From: Hirsutella rhossiliensis
Taxonomy: Eukaryota; Ascomycota; Sordariomycetes; Hypocreales; Ophiocordycipitaceae
Assembly: GCF_020360975.1 (NCBI RefSeq)
Contig: NW_025408671.1
Location: forward strand, 806,001-870,000
Length of the DNA: 64,000 nt
Direction of reading: 5' to 3'
The position numbers and the translations under genes were made by a program. Shown piece by piece: positions 10,801-21,897 of this stretch. Within the stretch, counting starts at the first letter, position 1. Each line of letters opens with the position of its first letter. Below the pieces are notes generated by a model. It saw only the letters and a program-made list of their open reading frames with translations. It had not been told where the DNA came from and searched no databases.

Positions 10801-12278
10801 CGCTTCTAGCTTCGCTCCGGCAACGTTATTCTTCTACTACACGGCCTCGCTATATCTTTATCTCCGTCGGCGGATAGCTTTGCCCCGTACCTCCGTAAGC
10901 CCCTTAGCATTAGCAAAGGTACGGGCGGCAATATATCTATAATATTCTTCGCCTAGCCCGACTGCCCCGCGAGGTTCGCCTATTAGGACGAGCACCGTAT
11001 TAGGGGCCTTAACGCCGAGGCTATCGCCCGCGTCCTCCTACTAGTGCCCTCGTAGCTACTAGAGTTAGAGTACGCACCTATCTAGGCCGAGGGCGACGAC
11101 CTAGGGCCCTCTCTCTTTTTTAGCCTAAACCTCTCTATCTACGGCTAGCTAGTTATCGATACGGACTAGTCCGAGCAGTAGTTCTTTATAAGCGGCCGCG
11201 TTTACCCCTACGCTCTCTCCTAGGAGGTAGACCGCCGCGATAGCCTCGAGGCCGGCCTAGACGATACTATTCTCTATACCGTGCCCGCCCTTATCGTCCG
11301 CGACTAAGGTTACTAGCCGTGCCCCCCCCTCCCTTTTTTATTTTAATGCGCCTCCTTACCTACCGCCCCGCTAACTTTATCCCCTAGCGTCCTACCGCGC
11401 TTCTTAGCCTCTAGTAGCTAGTTCCCGTCTACGCCTCCCGTTGTCTCCTTCTATAGCGTAGTAGCTAGGCCTAGCCTCGACCTCCTACGTCTAGACTTCC
11501 TACCCGGTCTCGGGCCCGACTAGCTCCGCTACTACGGCTTCGTCTAGCTTACGACCTATATCGCCCCTAGCCTACCGGATAGGATTCCCTTTAAGGGCTA
11601 ATACCCCTTTAAGGTCTTTATTATCTTTCCTATCTACGTTAACCCTTAGGCTATACTATATAAGAAAATCGCTAAAAAGCCTAACTCTTCCTTCCTACCT
11701 AGCGTCCCCTTTACCTATACCGGAAAGGTCGTCGGCCCTTCTCGACCACCGCGTTATGCTCTATCCCCCGGGCTTAGAGCGCGATTACGTTTTTATCGTC
11801 GTCCTAGATAGCTAGACCTTTATCGATAGACCCTCGGCCGCCGCCGCCGCCTTAGCCTCCCCCCTTTAGGCGTTAGACCTAATCCGCCTCCTCTACCTTC
11901 GATTCCGTCCGTGCCGCTATATACTCTGTTGCCGCGCCGGCCTCGACCGTGCCGCCCCCCCTTTCCTCGGCCCCGGCCCCGCTAGCCCTCGACCCCGTCA
12001 CGCCTCCGCCTAAGCGATCGCCCCCGGCCCTTGCCGATACGCCTATAAAGAGGGCGCGCTTCTTGCAGTAGCAGTATTCGCCGCTTTCCTAATCTTCGAA
12101 CACCGTCGGCTCCGCCGCCCCCTCCTCCTCTCCTCTACCGGCCGTTTTTCTATCTCAACCGGACGGCGCCCTACCCGTTCCCGCTCCGACGGCCAGCCCG
12201 GATTCCCCTCTTAATTCTATCGTCGCGAGCACCTCCGACCCGCCCGCACGCCCTCTTCGCTATCGTATATAGAAATAA
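10800..12278 (+). pseudogene. RIP-killed orphan gene, repeated fungal family
   Basis: Plus-strand segments stay open apart from TAG/TAA codons. The first (from about 10819) holds FAPYLRKPLSISKGTGGN, PDCPARFAY and EVDRRDSLEAGLDDTILYTV. A second frame at about 11450-11740 holds FKVFIIFPIYVNP and SFLPSVPFTYTGKVVG. A third holds DHRVMLYPPGLERDYVFIVV. A Pro/Ser/Ala-rich tail at 11920-12260 ends at TAG (12270-12272) with TAA six bases on. At least two frame changes occur. I believe similar texts exist as hypothetical proteins in other filamentous ascomycetes, but no function or domain is known to me. Being RIPed, it was probably present in more than one copy. Confidence 0.45.
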
Positions 12279-12451
12279 GCTACCTACTATAGACCTATCG
12301 CTCTCTTACGCCTCCTACCTTTACTAAAACGAACTATTCTCCCTCCTAGGGTGCTGCTCCTAACGTAAATTATCGCTATAGAATTACTATTACTCTATAC
12401 GTTATAGCGTTTATCTCTTTTAAGGATAGCTTTAGCTTCCGAACCCGTTTC

Positions 12452-13398
12452 TTACGAAAGTGCCTGCCTCTAGACGTTCTCCGTGACCTCGTTTATGTCC
12501 TATGCGTTGCGCTTCGCCCCTTCTCTTTTCCTTGCTAGCTTGCCGCCGCACCTCTCGGCTATATTTAGCGGCGACGGGGGGCCTATAGTTACGCCCCGGT
12601 AAAAGGCGTCTTTATTGCGGAAGCCGACTCCGCTTCTCGCCTATCGGTTATTGCTCTATATAGAGGATACGGTTGTCTACTATAAAATCTTATATACCGT
12701 TCCTTAGTTATATAAGCTATAGGGACGACGGTCGTTAAAGTCGGCGGGTTCTATAAAGGCTATTGCGGCGTTTAAGGCTAGCTATAAGCCCGCCTCTACG
12801 GCGTTGCTTGCTTCCTCTCGCTAGCTCCCTAGCTTGCCTTAGGCTTATATCCCTTCTTATATACCTTCTAGTCCTCCTTTTAGTGTTGCCTGCTATAGTA
12901 CGCCACCGTTAGGCATCGGCTGCACCTCCTCGCCCCCGCTATCTCTCTATAAACCCGGCAGACCTTCCCCTCTATGCTCTACGTATCTTGCCCTTATATT
13001 TACGTCGCGCCCTTATTTCCGCCCGCCTACCCCGCCTCTGCTATCGTGTCCTATATTTCCTGCCTTATCTTTATTTCGCATCCTTCTTTGCCGCAGAACG
13101 ACGACACGACCACGAGCACAAACGGCCTCTCTACGTATAGGTACGATATCGGGCTCTATAGAATATCCTTTACGAGTCCGCCGTAGCTCTCGTAGCGCAC
13201 CCCTACTACTTTCCGACACGCTGCCTCGTGCTCCCGTAGGATCGGCCTTATCTACTATAGGAATAGTGCACTAGCTGCGTGGTTCGGCCTCGCCTGGCCT
13301 ACCTACGTTACGAGCGTCTTCGGGATGCTATGCTTATACTTAAGCTCCGTGGCCCCGAATTTACACTAAAACTCCACGGAAACGTTATAAGTAGCCAT
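12452..13398 (-). pseudogene. MYND zinc-finger protein gene, RIP-killed
   Basis: The minus-strand ATG at 13398-13396 opens MATYNVSVEF and continues to about 12970 with only TAG stops, including FGATELKYKHSIPKTLV and YGGLVKDIL. At about 12845-12970 there is a MYND finger: C-R-V-Y, then ARRCSRCLTVAYYS, then H, stop, KED, stop, KVYKKGY. Cys positions 2, 5 and 7 and a His now read Tyr (TGT/TGC to TAT/TAC, CAC to TAC), and the usual Gln and Trp are stops. MYND fingers are protein-interaction modules. The frame shifts just after the finger and a second open frame (IAFIEPADFNDRRPYSLY, GVTIGPPSPLNIAERCGG) runs to TAA at 12454-12452. Confidence 0.75.
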
Positions 13399-14635
13399 GC
13401 TGTAGTTGTTTTCCTAACTGCTTGATCGGTAGCTATGGTAGACGCTTCTGCTCTTGTTCTCCTATTTGTGCCTTGGTGCTCCTCTTATGCTCCCTTCCTC
13501 TCGCTTACCCCGCAACCGTTATCACCGCTTTACTTGCCTTCTTGCTTTTTCTGCCTCTTCCCCGCTGCGGGATGGTGCCCGAATGGCCGCTTTCTTTACC
13601 TACCTTTTTTATATGTTTTAGTTCCTAGCGCTACCGCCTGCTTGCGTTCTTTCTCTCGCCCTGTCTTTGTCTTGTTTATCTCTCTAATCTTTAGCCTTCG
13701 TTCCTTAAGGCTCTTTGCGTATCCTATAAGGGGTTGCCTTACCCGTGAATAAAGTCGAATAGTTGTAGTTTGAGGTCTGCGACGTATGTGAAGGTACGAG
13801 CTGCAATAAGCTGTCTCCTCCCCTTTTTCTTCCGCAGGGATGGCTCAGTTGCCTAGTCATATCAGAGGATCACGGCAGACACGGCTCGATTTAATTATAG
13901 CTGATTGGCTATATATAGATTACCGCAATAATACGAGGCAATATAACTTTTCCTACTCCGTATAGTTACGAAGGGTCGCTTACTAGACGGGGCTGCCATG
14001 TTGACTCTTACCTTTCTAAATTATTACCCTGCGAGAGATATAGCCATCTCCGGCCGTCGTTAGCGTCAGCGATTTCTCGCTCGGATCAGCGTCTTATCTC
14101 ACAGGGAATAAAAGTAGAGGGTAAGAGTCAAAAATATACATTGTCGTCTATCTAAAAATAAATATAAGAAGTTCTATCTTCTTAGTCCTAAGGGAATGTG
14201 ACTGCCTTGCGGTGGCGAATTTACCACTTACTACCCACGGTGCTTTTGTAATATTATCTAGAAAGTTCGATAATATCGCTTATTAACCGCGCATTTCATT
14301 ATACGTATCCTGAATGCAATACCTTCCGCTTAAGCGCCTTCTCTATATCTAACAAGCTTTATTATATTAAGATTATATTGCACTTCTTGCGTCTCTTTGC
14401 ACGTCGACACTTAGTCGGAGAATAGGTAGTTAGGCATGCATAGATCACTATTTATCGTCTCGCGGACTGCAATAAGAAAAGGGGAAGTAAGGATGGTATT
14501 AAGTCCTCTAAAGCGAACCCACTGAATGACTACCGTATGGTCCGTACCCCTTATGACAGTGGTACTTCTGCCGGTGTCGATCTTGCATCTGCATGTGGAC
14601 CTAAGAACTTCGAGGGCGGCATCTCGAGGGCGGCA
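13399..14635. other. Intergenic, mostly un-RIPed
   Basis: CpA and TpG return to normal frequency after about 13,740. No coding frame with likeness was found. Several short open frames at 13,420-13,750 look random. No RNA gene was recognised. Confidence 0.45.
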
Positions 14636-15077
14636 TTATTTTCCCTCGCTGTTCAAACACTCATCTTTCGATATTGTTTGAACCTCGTTAACCGGTGTTG
14701 TGGTTGGTAAGGGATTTATTTTGCCGATGCGAATTAAGAGGCGGTATATGTCTAGATCGCTAAGCTGCGCCGCTACCTGCAATAGTTCTTGCTAGTCGAA
14801 CACGAAACGATCATTCTCGTCGACACTACCTTCTAAAAGCAATATCCTTGCCGATTCGTATCGATCCCGTGAGTTTAAGGAGCTCTTAATGATCCGTAAT
14901 AAGGCCGTTTGGTTCCGCTTGTTTGTCTGGTATACACCGTCCTTAAAACGAGGTACCAAATATTGAAATATCGCGGGATTGCAACGTCTGGATGCGAGGT
15001 ATAGCACATTCTCGCCTTGTAAGTCGCGATATCGAAGGTGGGCCTCGATGCCTTATTGTCCCAATAAATACTCTATA

Positions 15078-16922
15078 AGTCCCTGCACATAGAAATGGGC
15101 ACCCCCCTGTTTTGGGCACCCCAAAAAAATCACGACCATTTTCAACACCATTAATTCAATCCCTTCTCACTGCCCACCACCGTGCACTACGATACAATCG
15201 TCACCTATTTCTGAAACCTCAGCTTCGGTTTCATCAGATTCTTCATTCTCAGCTGCGTTCACCTCCTCCTGCGCCCGTCGTATTGCCTCAATATTGGCGA
15301 ACCTCGAATTCGGGCTCGTGACCACCCTCTTCCTTTTTTTTCGGCTTGACGGCCGCCAATTGTGTTTCCAGTGCCTGAATCTGCAATTGAGCTTTTGCTA
15401 AAAGGCCATCCTTCTCGTCAAACCCTTTTGTGATCTTCCTGAACAGCAATCTCTTCGTGGGCACGTCGTCGTCTAGCTGGTTGAATTGAACTACCTGAAC
15501 CTTCAGATCTTGCGAGCGCCTCGGGGTCGACCACGCAATCTGGGATGTGTCTGATTGCCAGTCACTGGTGGGTAAGTGGCTATTGAATGCATTGGCCACA
15601 TTTTTCGCGTTCTTTTTGCGTCTGTTGCTGTTCTCCAGCAGAAGAGGGCTCAAAGTGGCTTCGCCATCGACACCGGCCACAAACCCGTCGCTTTCCAGCC
15701 ACCCTTGATGTTTGACACAGTGAGCGCTTGCTCGCGTGCTTTCTGGTAGCAGGAAAGAAAGTTTTGCTTGCCGACTGGGCTTGAATCGGTCAGGAGGCTG
15801 AGAAATCCGACCTGTTTGCGGTAGTAGTGCTTAAGAGCGGAAGACAGACAAATCGAGCGGTTGCAACACATGAGAGGTATGGGAGGTAAGAAAGAAGGTG
15901 AATCTGATGCTGGTAGCATAGATACATGAAGTCAACCGTCTCGTGACTTCCGTGGCCGTCAATACTAGCAGTCTTCGCTCCGAAGGGTCGGGTGGCTGGG
16001 TTCTTGGAATGAACACCTTTCGAGCCACTCCACCGCAGTTTGGTCCGAAGTCCAGCCGTTCTTTGTCGCAGTGAATTGCCAGTCACTAAAAGTACTGAGA
16101 TCTTCTGGGAACCACTGTTGCTGGACCGATTTGCCCTTGAAAATGACGAGTGGAGGAGGAAGGTGCCGGCAGCGGACACGCACTCGATGAACGACGTCCA
16201 GACCCGAGAACCAGGCGTCTTCTTTTGTACAGATCGTTTTCAGCACTGCCAACGACCAGGCCATTCTCCCCAAGTCCTTCCATGATGCCTGCTTCATCCA
16301 TGTTGTACCTGTTCTCCGGCTTAATAGCCAGAATCTCGGAAGGAAGAAATTGTTGAACCAAGGCCGAATTACCTCGGTAGAAGCGCCGTTGACACGCTCA
16401 GAGTCTCTGTGATGGCACTTCTGGGTCGAACTGCAGGATTTCGTCTTAAAAATGCTTGCATCCAGTGTTTTCCGAGCGGTGTGTGGTCTCCTTTGACGGC
16501 GAGCATGCGCTGCGCGAACTGCCTGATCTGCGAGTGAGTGGGAGGAAGGCCCAAGGCGTCCTGAATGAGAATCCATTCGGTAAGTTGCTTTTCCTGTGTC
16601 TGAAAGCCTCTGAAGAGCAGAAAATGCATCCTTTCTGCATTCGTGACCATGCATGCGATTGTAAAGAGTTGCCCTCAGGACGCCCCAATCGCGAGCAGCC
16701 TTCTTGGCGGATCCGCCATTGGCGATTGCCTCAAGGGCGCTGTGAATGTCAGACTCTGTATATTTCATCAGTAGTGGCTTGAAGACACATGCGTCAATTT
16801 TTTAGCAGATTGGATGCGTTTCCGCGGTGAAATTTGCTGTTGAAGTTGACGCAGCCGTTTAGGTTGGGCACCCATCTTGGGTGCCCAAAACAGGGGGGTG
16901 CCCATTTCTATGTGCAGGGACT
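15078..16922 (-). mobile_element. Fot1/pogo-type (Tc1/mariner) DNA transposon
   Basis: An 1,845-bp element with perfect terminal inverted repeats of about 44 bp, beginning AGTCCCTGCACATAGAAATG. It is flanked by TA duplications (15076-15077, 16923-16924). Both ends and the size fit Fot1-like elements. It lies inside the ankyrin part of the NLR gene, whose frame continues on both sides. CpA/TpG are intact, so it inserted after RIP of the host gene or escaped it. The transposase is broken by frameshifts. Confidence 0.95.
15288..16768 (-). pseudogene. Fot1-like transposase, frameshifted
   Basis: The start MKYTESDIHSALEAIANGG at 16768 is the psq-type helix-turn-helix. The CENP-B-type DNA-binding part continues in another frame (16650-16369: HSQIRQFAQRML, LGKHWMQAFLRRNP). 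The catalytic core is in pieces: first Asp in YNMDEAGIMEGLG (about 16300), second in DGHGSHETVDF (about 15950), third in CVATARF/LQPLDLSVF (about 15860), matching the DDD triad of Fot/pogo enzymes. A C-terminal coiled coil (KAQLQIQALETQLAAVK) ends at 15288. At least four frame changes but few stop substitutions, so the damage is indels, not RIP. Confidence 0.85.
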
Positions 16923-19530
16923 TAACATCGACGTGGTTCCCTAAGACGGCGTCTCTAATTAGTCGATGTTTAGGCCCGTCTAGCAGCTCGGCCCTTAGCT
17001 CTACCATGTGCTGAGCTTTGTCTATTAACCGTTGAATGATCGGCATATAACCCGTGCTAGCAGCGATACGCAAAAGCTTATTGCCCTATCGCTCCGTAAC
17101 CATTATATATAACATATTATCGACGAGGTCAAAGACATCGTCCCAGCCTTGGCGATGTCTATTAGAAAGACTACTAGACTATTGTTTTACGGCGAGTCGA
17201 AAAAAGCCGAGGTTTCGAACTTAATGGCCAATCTTGCTTCGCAGGAGCGGCTTGAGTCTCGTCAAGTCACCCCACTAGAGAACTTGATCCGCAGCCCCCA
17301 TCGCCGTGTTAGGGAGGAATTTTTCTTCATTAAAATCTGAGCTCTTAAGCATACCGTGTAGCATCGATTCCGAGCCGTAGAGTAAAGTGATGCTAAGGGG
17401 ATCGTAGAGGCTGCTATTAAACACGAATCTGGGCTTGATCGTGTAGTTTGGACGACAGTTCTGAGTGGTCTAATTCTACAGCCGCGTTGAGCCCGCTTGA
17501 CATAGGTTTTCTATATCTCCCCGGCCCGGAAGGAGAGGTTCAGCTGATATAGCGCTAAAATGTTCAATCTAATGGCATGAGGCGTAGACAAAGAAATCAC
17601 CGAAGCCGCGATTGATTGGATCGTAGCGAACTATATTTTCTTCCCATACTTCCTAGGTATAGTAGGGGTTATAATCTCTCGGTTCGTCGTCGTCGAATAA
17701 GCTGCAATCCTGAGGCAGTTCTTTAATTGCCATATGCTCGTCGGAAAATAACTCGATGCGATTAATATCATCTAAGAGAAGATATCTAATGCACACATCC
17801 AAGATGCCCGCTTCTAGGCTCATAGTACGTTGCTTAAGAGTTATATCCTTTGTTGTTGCTTGCTTTAAAACTGTCGAGCTATCCTGATAAATTCGAATTG
17901 GTGCCTATTCTCTGATAATGAAGTCCTTTACTGACTGGTGCATAAGCCTAACTTGACGCCTACCTATATCGTCGAAATTAACGTAAGAAACAAATGGCTA
18001 GATTAGACTCATGATTCTTTGATGATCTACTAGCTTGGCAAGAGCATCCACGTTGAGGTTCCTCTCTGGATTCATATCTAGAGCGACGGCCTAGGTAAGT
18101 TCTGATATACTTAAGGGCCTTCGGGAGATGGCAAGAATCTCTAGAGCTGTAGTGGCAAGTTTTAAGTTCTCGGGGTCGTTTAAGGTATATCGTGAAAAAA
18201 TGTTGACGTAGAGCTCCGAGAGCTTGTTAGGTTACGGTAAATCCTCTAGAAGAGCTTGGATCGAACTAGGTGCCTTGTATCGGCGGACTCCGATGAGATT
18301 AACCGTCATTCTCGTCTATATGGCGCTCCCTTGTGCCAAATGCGATAGCGTCTTCGTAATAGTTCTCTTGACGTCCTCCGATAAATAGAATAATTGCATT
18401 TAGATAGTCTTTTCTACGATAAGTCTATCCCGCTCGGCGTCCGGATGTAGAACAATTTTAGCTATCCTATTTAATTGCTCTAGGATCTCCTCTTTAGGAC
18501 GCGAGGACAGTAAAACTTTAACCCTCGGCGTATCTTGCGATAGATTTGTTAACGACTTAAGAAGACTGTTTCTGTATACTCTATCGCACTTATCTAGACT
18601 ATCGATGACGATGAAAAGTTGGCGATTAAGTGTTTTGAGAGTTTGTTTGAACCAGCCTTTTAGCGTTTTAAAACTCGTCGCCGGCTCGATCCCGGAAGCA
18701 GTGGCCTACTTATACCACTCGAAAAATGGCCTCTTTAAACCAGGGAACTGTTGAAGGAGTGAGAGAGTTAAAGCAGAAAGTATGTTAATAGCTTGGCTAG
18801 TTTAGTCGTTTTGACAATAGTGGTAGCATATCTTGGGCTGGGGCAATTAATGCTCGTTTCGTCGGCGTAATTCGTCTATAAGAAAAGACATGGCAACGGT
18901 TTTGCCGCACCCTATATTGCCGAGAATTACTAGCTGCTTATACTGGCTGCCCTAATACTAATTCTCGAATCTGGTGTCTATTAGCAGAAAGTAGCAGGCC
19001 TTATCGGCTCGAATATCCTGCAACGAAGCGTGGTATTGGCTCTGCCGGTTCGTCTTCTCACTACCTAACCACCTTATAACTAAGGATTTCTTAGTATATA
19101 TCTGACTTAGTTTAGCGTGTAATAGTATACTTTTATAGTCGTAGAGCATAGCTTTGATATCCTTAACGATCTCCTAAGTGGCGTTCTGCATAAGTCTCCG
19201 AAGATTGTCTGTATGTCTTAGGAAGTCTTGAATAATGTTTGGTAGACGGTCGTTCTCTACAATCAGCTTTATAACCAGCTTCACCCCCTTTCTGGATAGT
19301 ATCTTAAATGCGGCGTTGTAGAATTTAAGGAGTTTCTGGTATACTAACACGAGGGCCTGCAAAGTATTAGAAATGCTTTCTATAGATACACGGGATATTA
19401 CCTTATATATATCTACTTTATTTAATCTCTGACTAAGTATATCGCAATTATTAATGTAAGAGAGTTGATCTAGTATTTCCCCGATTTTCTTCGTGAATTC
19501 GATATTAGCGGTTGAAATGCTAATGGCAAT

Positions 19531-19621
19531 CTATATGGTAGGTGAAGTTAGTGCCTCGAATGTAACGACTCTCGTAGAAACGAGAGGCATAATTTTTTTT
19601 TCGTAAAGTGAGTGTACTTAC
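19531..19621 (-). other. Intron of the NLR gene
   Basis: On the minus strand this 91-bp stretch starts GTAAGT, contains CTAAC near its 3' end and ends TAG. Removing it joins two open frames in phase 0 (SVTAV before, ISISTANIEF after). It is typical of ascomycete introns. Confidence 0.75.
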
Positions 19622-20190
19622 CGCTGTTACGCTTTTTACTACACTAAAAGCCATTCCAATAGGAGGTTGAATGCTCGCTAACGGAATTGCTATGTCTAAT
19701 GCCAGCCTAAAACACTCTAGAGGAACCTGGATAGAATGCAGATATCTCACACCCCTTAAGAAGGCAGAATCCTATATTGTGTCTTCGTTAAGTTTTTCGA
19801 GTTGTTTAAATAGCTCTAAGGCATTGTCGCCCTTGAGAATCGCAGCGTTAATATCTTTTCCTAGGTTGTCTACTGCTTCGCGGTATGCTGTGCTCTAAAG
19901 GTCTGATATAATTTCTATTTCGATGCTAACACCAGCGATTGCGTTATTGACGTTATTGACTGAGGAATCCCCTTCGAAGCCGCTTAAGTAGGTCAGCGAC
20001 AGGACATTGCCTTGATCGGCTTGGCTTTGAGCTGCGTCATCCTTAGGGACGAATGATTCCTGAGTGGCTCTCGAAGTCGGTTCTGTCTGGATATGTCCCC
20101 GAGGATGTCTAAATAAACGCCGTAATCGGTCGAGTCTCCTATAAATCTTATGCTAAAACTTTTTATTTCGGTTTGCCTAAGTCGATATCG

Positions 20191-20785
20191 TGTTGCTAGA
20201 GTGCTTCCGTTTCCGAGGTGCGATGATTCCGTCGCCTTATTCAAGTGTAGAACCTCGAATGAATTAAATACTACATGCCTTAAGCCTAGAGGGAAGTGTC
20301 TGGATTTTGGAGGATTGTCGAAGCCAGTGCAGCTGGATAGGTGATGCTACTGCGCTATTTAACTACTCTTTAAAATCCCCTAATTTAGTGGAAGCCTGGA
20401 AGCCTCGGTTTAAGACTAATAGATATGGTCGGATAACCGCCGGGAAGAGCACCTGCCTGTAGGAGAAATGAACGACGAGATCGTGCCGGCTTTTGATTGG
20501 TGGAGCAGGTGCCGGGCTGTAAGCGGTCCGCCAGTCAAAATAAGGAAGCCCTCCGTCCCTTTAAGAGGGGCGGGAGGGGAGGAGCAAAGAAAAGGCGATA
20601 ATAGATTAGGCCTACTTTTTGAACCCCACCATATTGCTGATATGCCTTTTGTCTTAAGTACCTCGCATCCCTTTGAGTGTGCGAACGCCGCACCTAGGTT
20701 ACGAGATCTAGAGCTACGTAGCGACTTGTTAGATACGCCGTTAAAAGATGGGATGTAACTAGTGCAATATAGCTGCCGTCACGAG
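20191..20785. other. Intergenic, no supported gene
   Basis: A 96-codon open frame at 20468-20758 has no family likeness and I do not support it. The 20-base word at 20680-20699 recurs inverted at 22080-22099 (see findings). Confidence 0.4.
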
Positions 20786-20787
20786 TA

Positions 20788-21895
20788 GTGAGCCACTACC
20801 CCTACATAAATCCAACCGTCCTTAATTCCTATCGTCGTAGAATATACTAAAAATAGATAATTAATTAAATAGTTATATAAATAGAGTCCTTAATTCCCGT
20901 GCATAATCGGATATTATGCCTAGGCAATTTATACCTACTACGGAGCCGTTATATGCCGGTTTTCTCGGTCGCGCTAGACTATACCCCTGACCCCTCGCCG
21001 TTACCCGCCTTCTCCTCTGCAAGCCGAGGACCTTTCTCTATAACTAAAACACCCCTATAAGCTACGCATAAGCGGCCTAATATCCCTCTTTCTTCCTCTG
21101 CCTTTAGATTTCGCTTCGGAGTCGCTCGTTTTCATCCGATAGAAGGGCTGCGCCGTGCATCGCTATTTAGCCGAACTCGGCTAAGTGACGCACTGCCTGA
21201 TCGGCTAGGCTGGCCTGTTTATGCGCTGCCCTCGTACGATGTTGCAGAATCGCCTTGACTTAAACCTCAAGTTCCATGATACTATGAGGCGTTTTGGGCA
21301 ACAGTTGACTTACTAAGCCTTAGGGATCGAGGGTTGTTGGTTGAAGTAGAGGACTCGATGTCCTTATATTCTGTCTGGAAAGGACCTTCTATAGATCGTA
21401 CGGGATATCTCCGACGGCCTTAAAATGCATTCTTAATTTCTTATCTATAATCGTTATCTAATAGGCTTCGTGATAGAGATCTGAGAATGCCTGTTTTATC
21501 GATGTAAACAGTCCCTAGTTCCACCTTCTAGACAAGCCGTCCATGCGAGTGCTTGAGTGCTGAAATGCACTTAAAGTCGAGAGCTTCTAAACGATGCGTT
21601 AAATGTAGTAGATAGCAAAGCCTAGATAAGGGTGATTTAGCTGTTAAGGAAGGTCTTCGCCTTGCAGAGGAGAAGGCGGGTGACGGCGAGGGGTCAAGGG
21701 TATAGTCTAGCGCGACCGAGAAAACCGGCATACAACGGCTCCGTAGTAGGTGTAAATTGCCTAGGCATAATATCCGATTATACATAGGAATTAAGGACTC
21801 TATTTATATAACTATTTAATTAATTATCTATTTTTAGTATATTCTGCGACGATGGAATTAAGGACGGTTGGATTTATGCAGGGGTAGTGGCTTAC
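20788..21895 (-). mobile_element. Foldback, non-autonomous Fot-like transposon
   Basis: Terminal inverted repeats of about 235 bp (20788-21023 and 21661-21895, weaker likeness for about 35 bp further in) start GT(G/A)AGCCACTACCCCT and are flanked by TA (20786-20787, 21896-21897). The 640-bp centre retains only the C-terminal part of a pogo/Fot-type transposase on the minus strand. The size of about 1.1 kb and the long arms make it an internally deleted derivative that would need a full-length relative for movement. Moderate RIP is visible. Confidence 0.85.
21070..21530 (-). pseudogene. C-terminal remnant of Fot-like transposase
   Basis: The minus strand reads FSDLYHEAY, then KAVGDIPYD, then KTPHSIMELE, then HRTRAAHKQASLADQAVRHL and LLSDENERL. 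This is the order seen at the C-terminus of Fot1-type transposases (xxGLVPFDP-like motif, Thr-Pro motif, coiled coil). TAG/TAA stops sit at Gln positions. Catalytic motifs are missing. Confidence 0.7.
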
Positions 21896-21897
21896 TA

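Larger units (their letters stand above)
14636..20190 (-). pseudogene. NLR gene: helical N-domain, NACHT NTPase, ankyrin repeats
   Basis: Reads on the minus strand from about 20190 to TAA at 14638-14636. The N-terminal helical domain (about 20150-19000: LGKDINAAILKGDNALELF, LDIAIPLASIQPPIGMAF) may belong to the Goodbye-type group. A phase-0 intron lies at 19621-19531. The NACHT domain has P-loop LGNIGCGKT (18923-18897) and Walker B LFIVIDSLDKCD (18618-18583). A winged-helix-like segment, LEILAISRRPLSISELT, follows near 18090, then ankyrin-type repeats (LLRIAASTGYMPIIQRLI; NVLYLASRRCNPAIFQYL). Fungal NLRs act in non-self recognition and programmed cell death. About ten in-frame TAG/TAA codons at Gln/Trp positions and a transposon at 15078-16922 show it is dead. 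The exact 5' end is not resolved. Confidence 0.85.

Noticed and set aside
12974..13752. Overlapping plus-strand open frames
   Set aside because: At 12974-13398 they are shadows of the minus-strand MYND gene. Further on they are low-complexity Leu/Ser frames without likeness.
20468..20758. 96-codon open frame
   Set aside because: No family likeness, no supporting neighbour or signal. Length is within chance for un-RIPed DNA.
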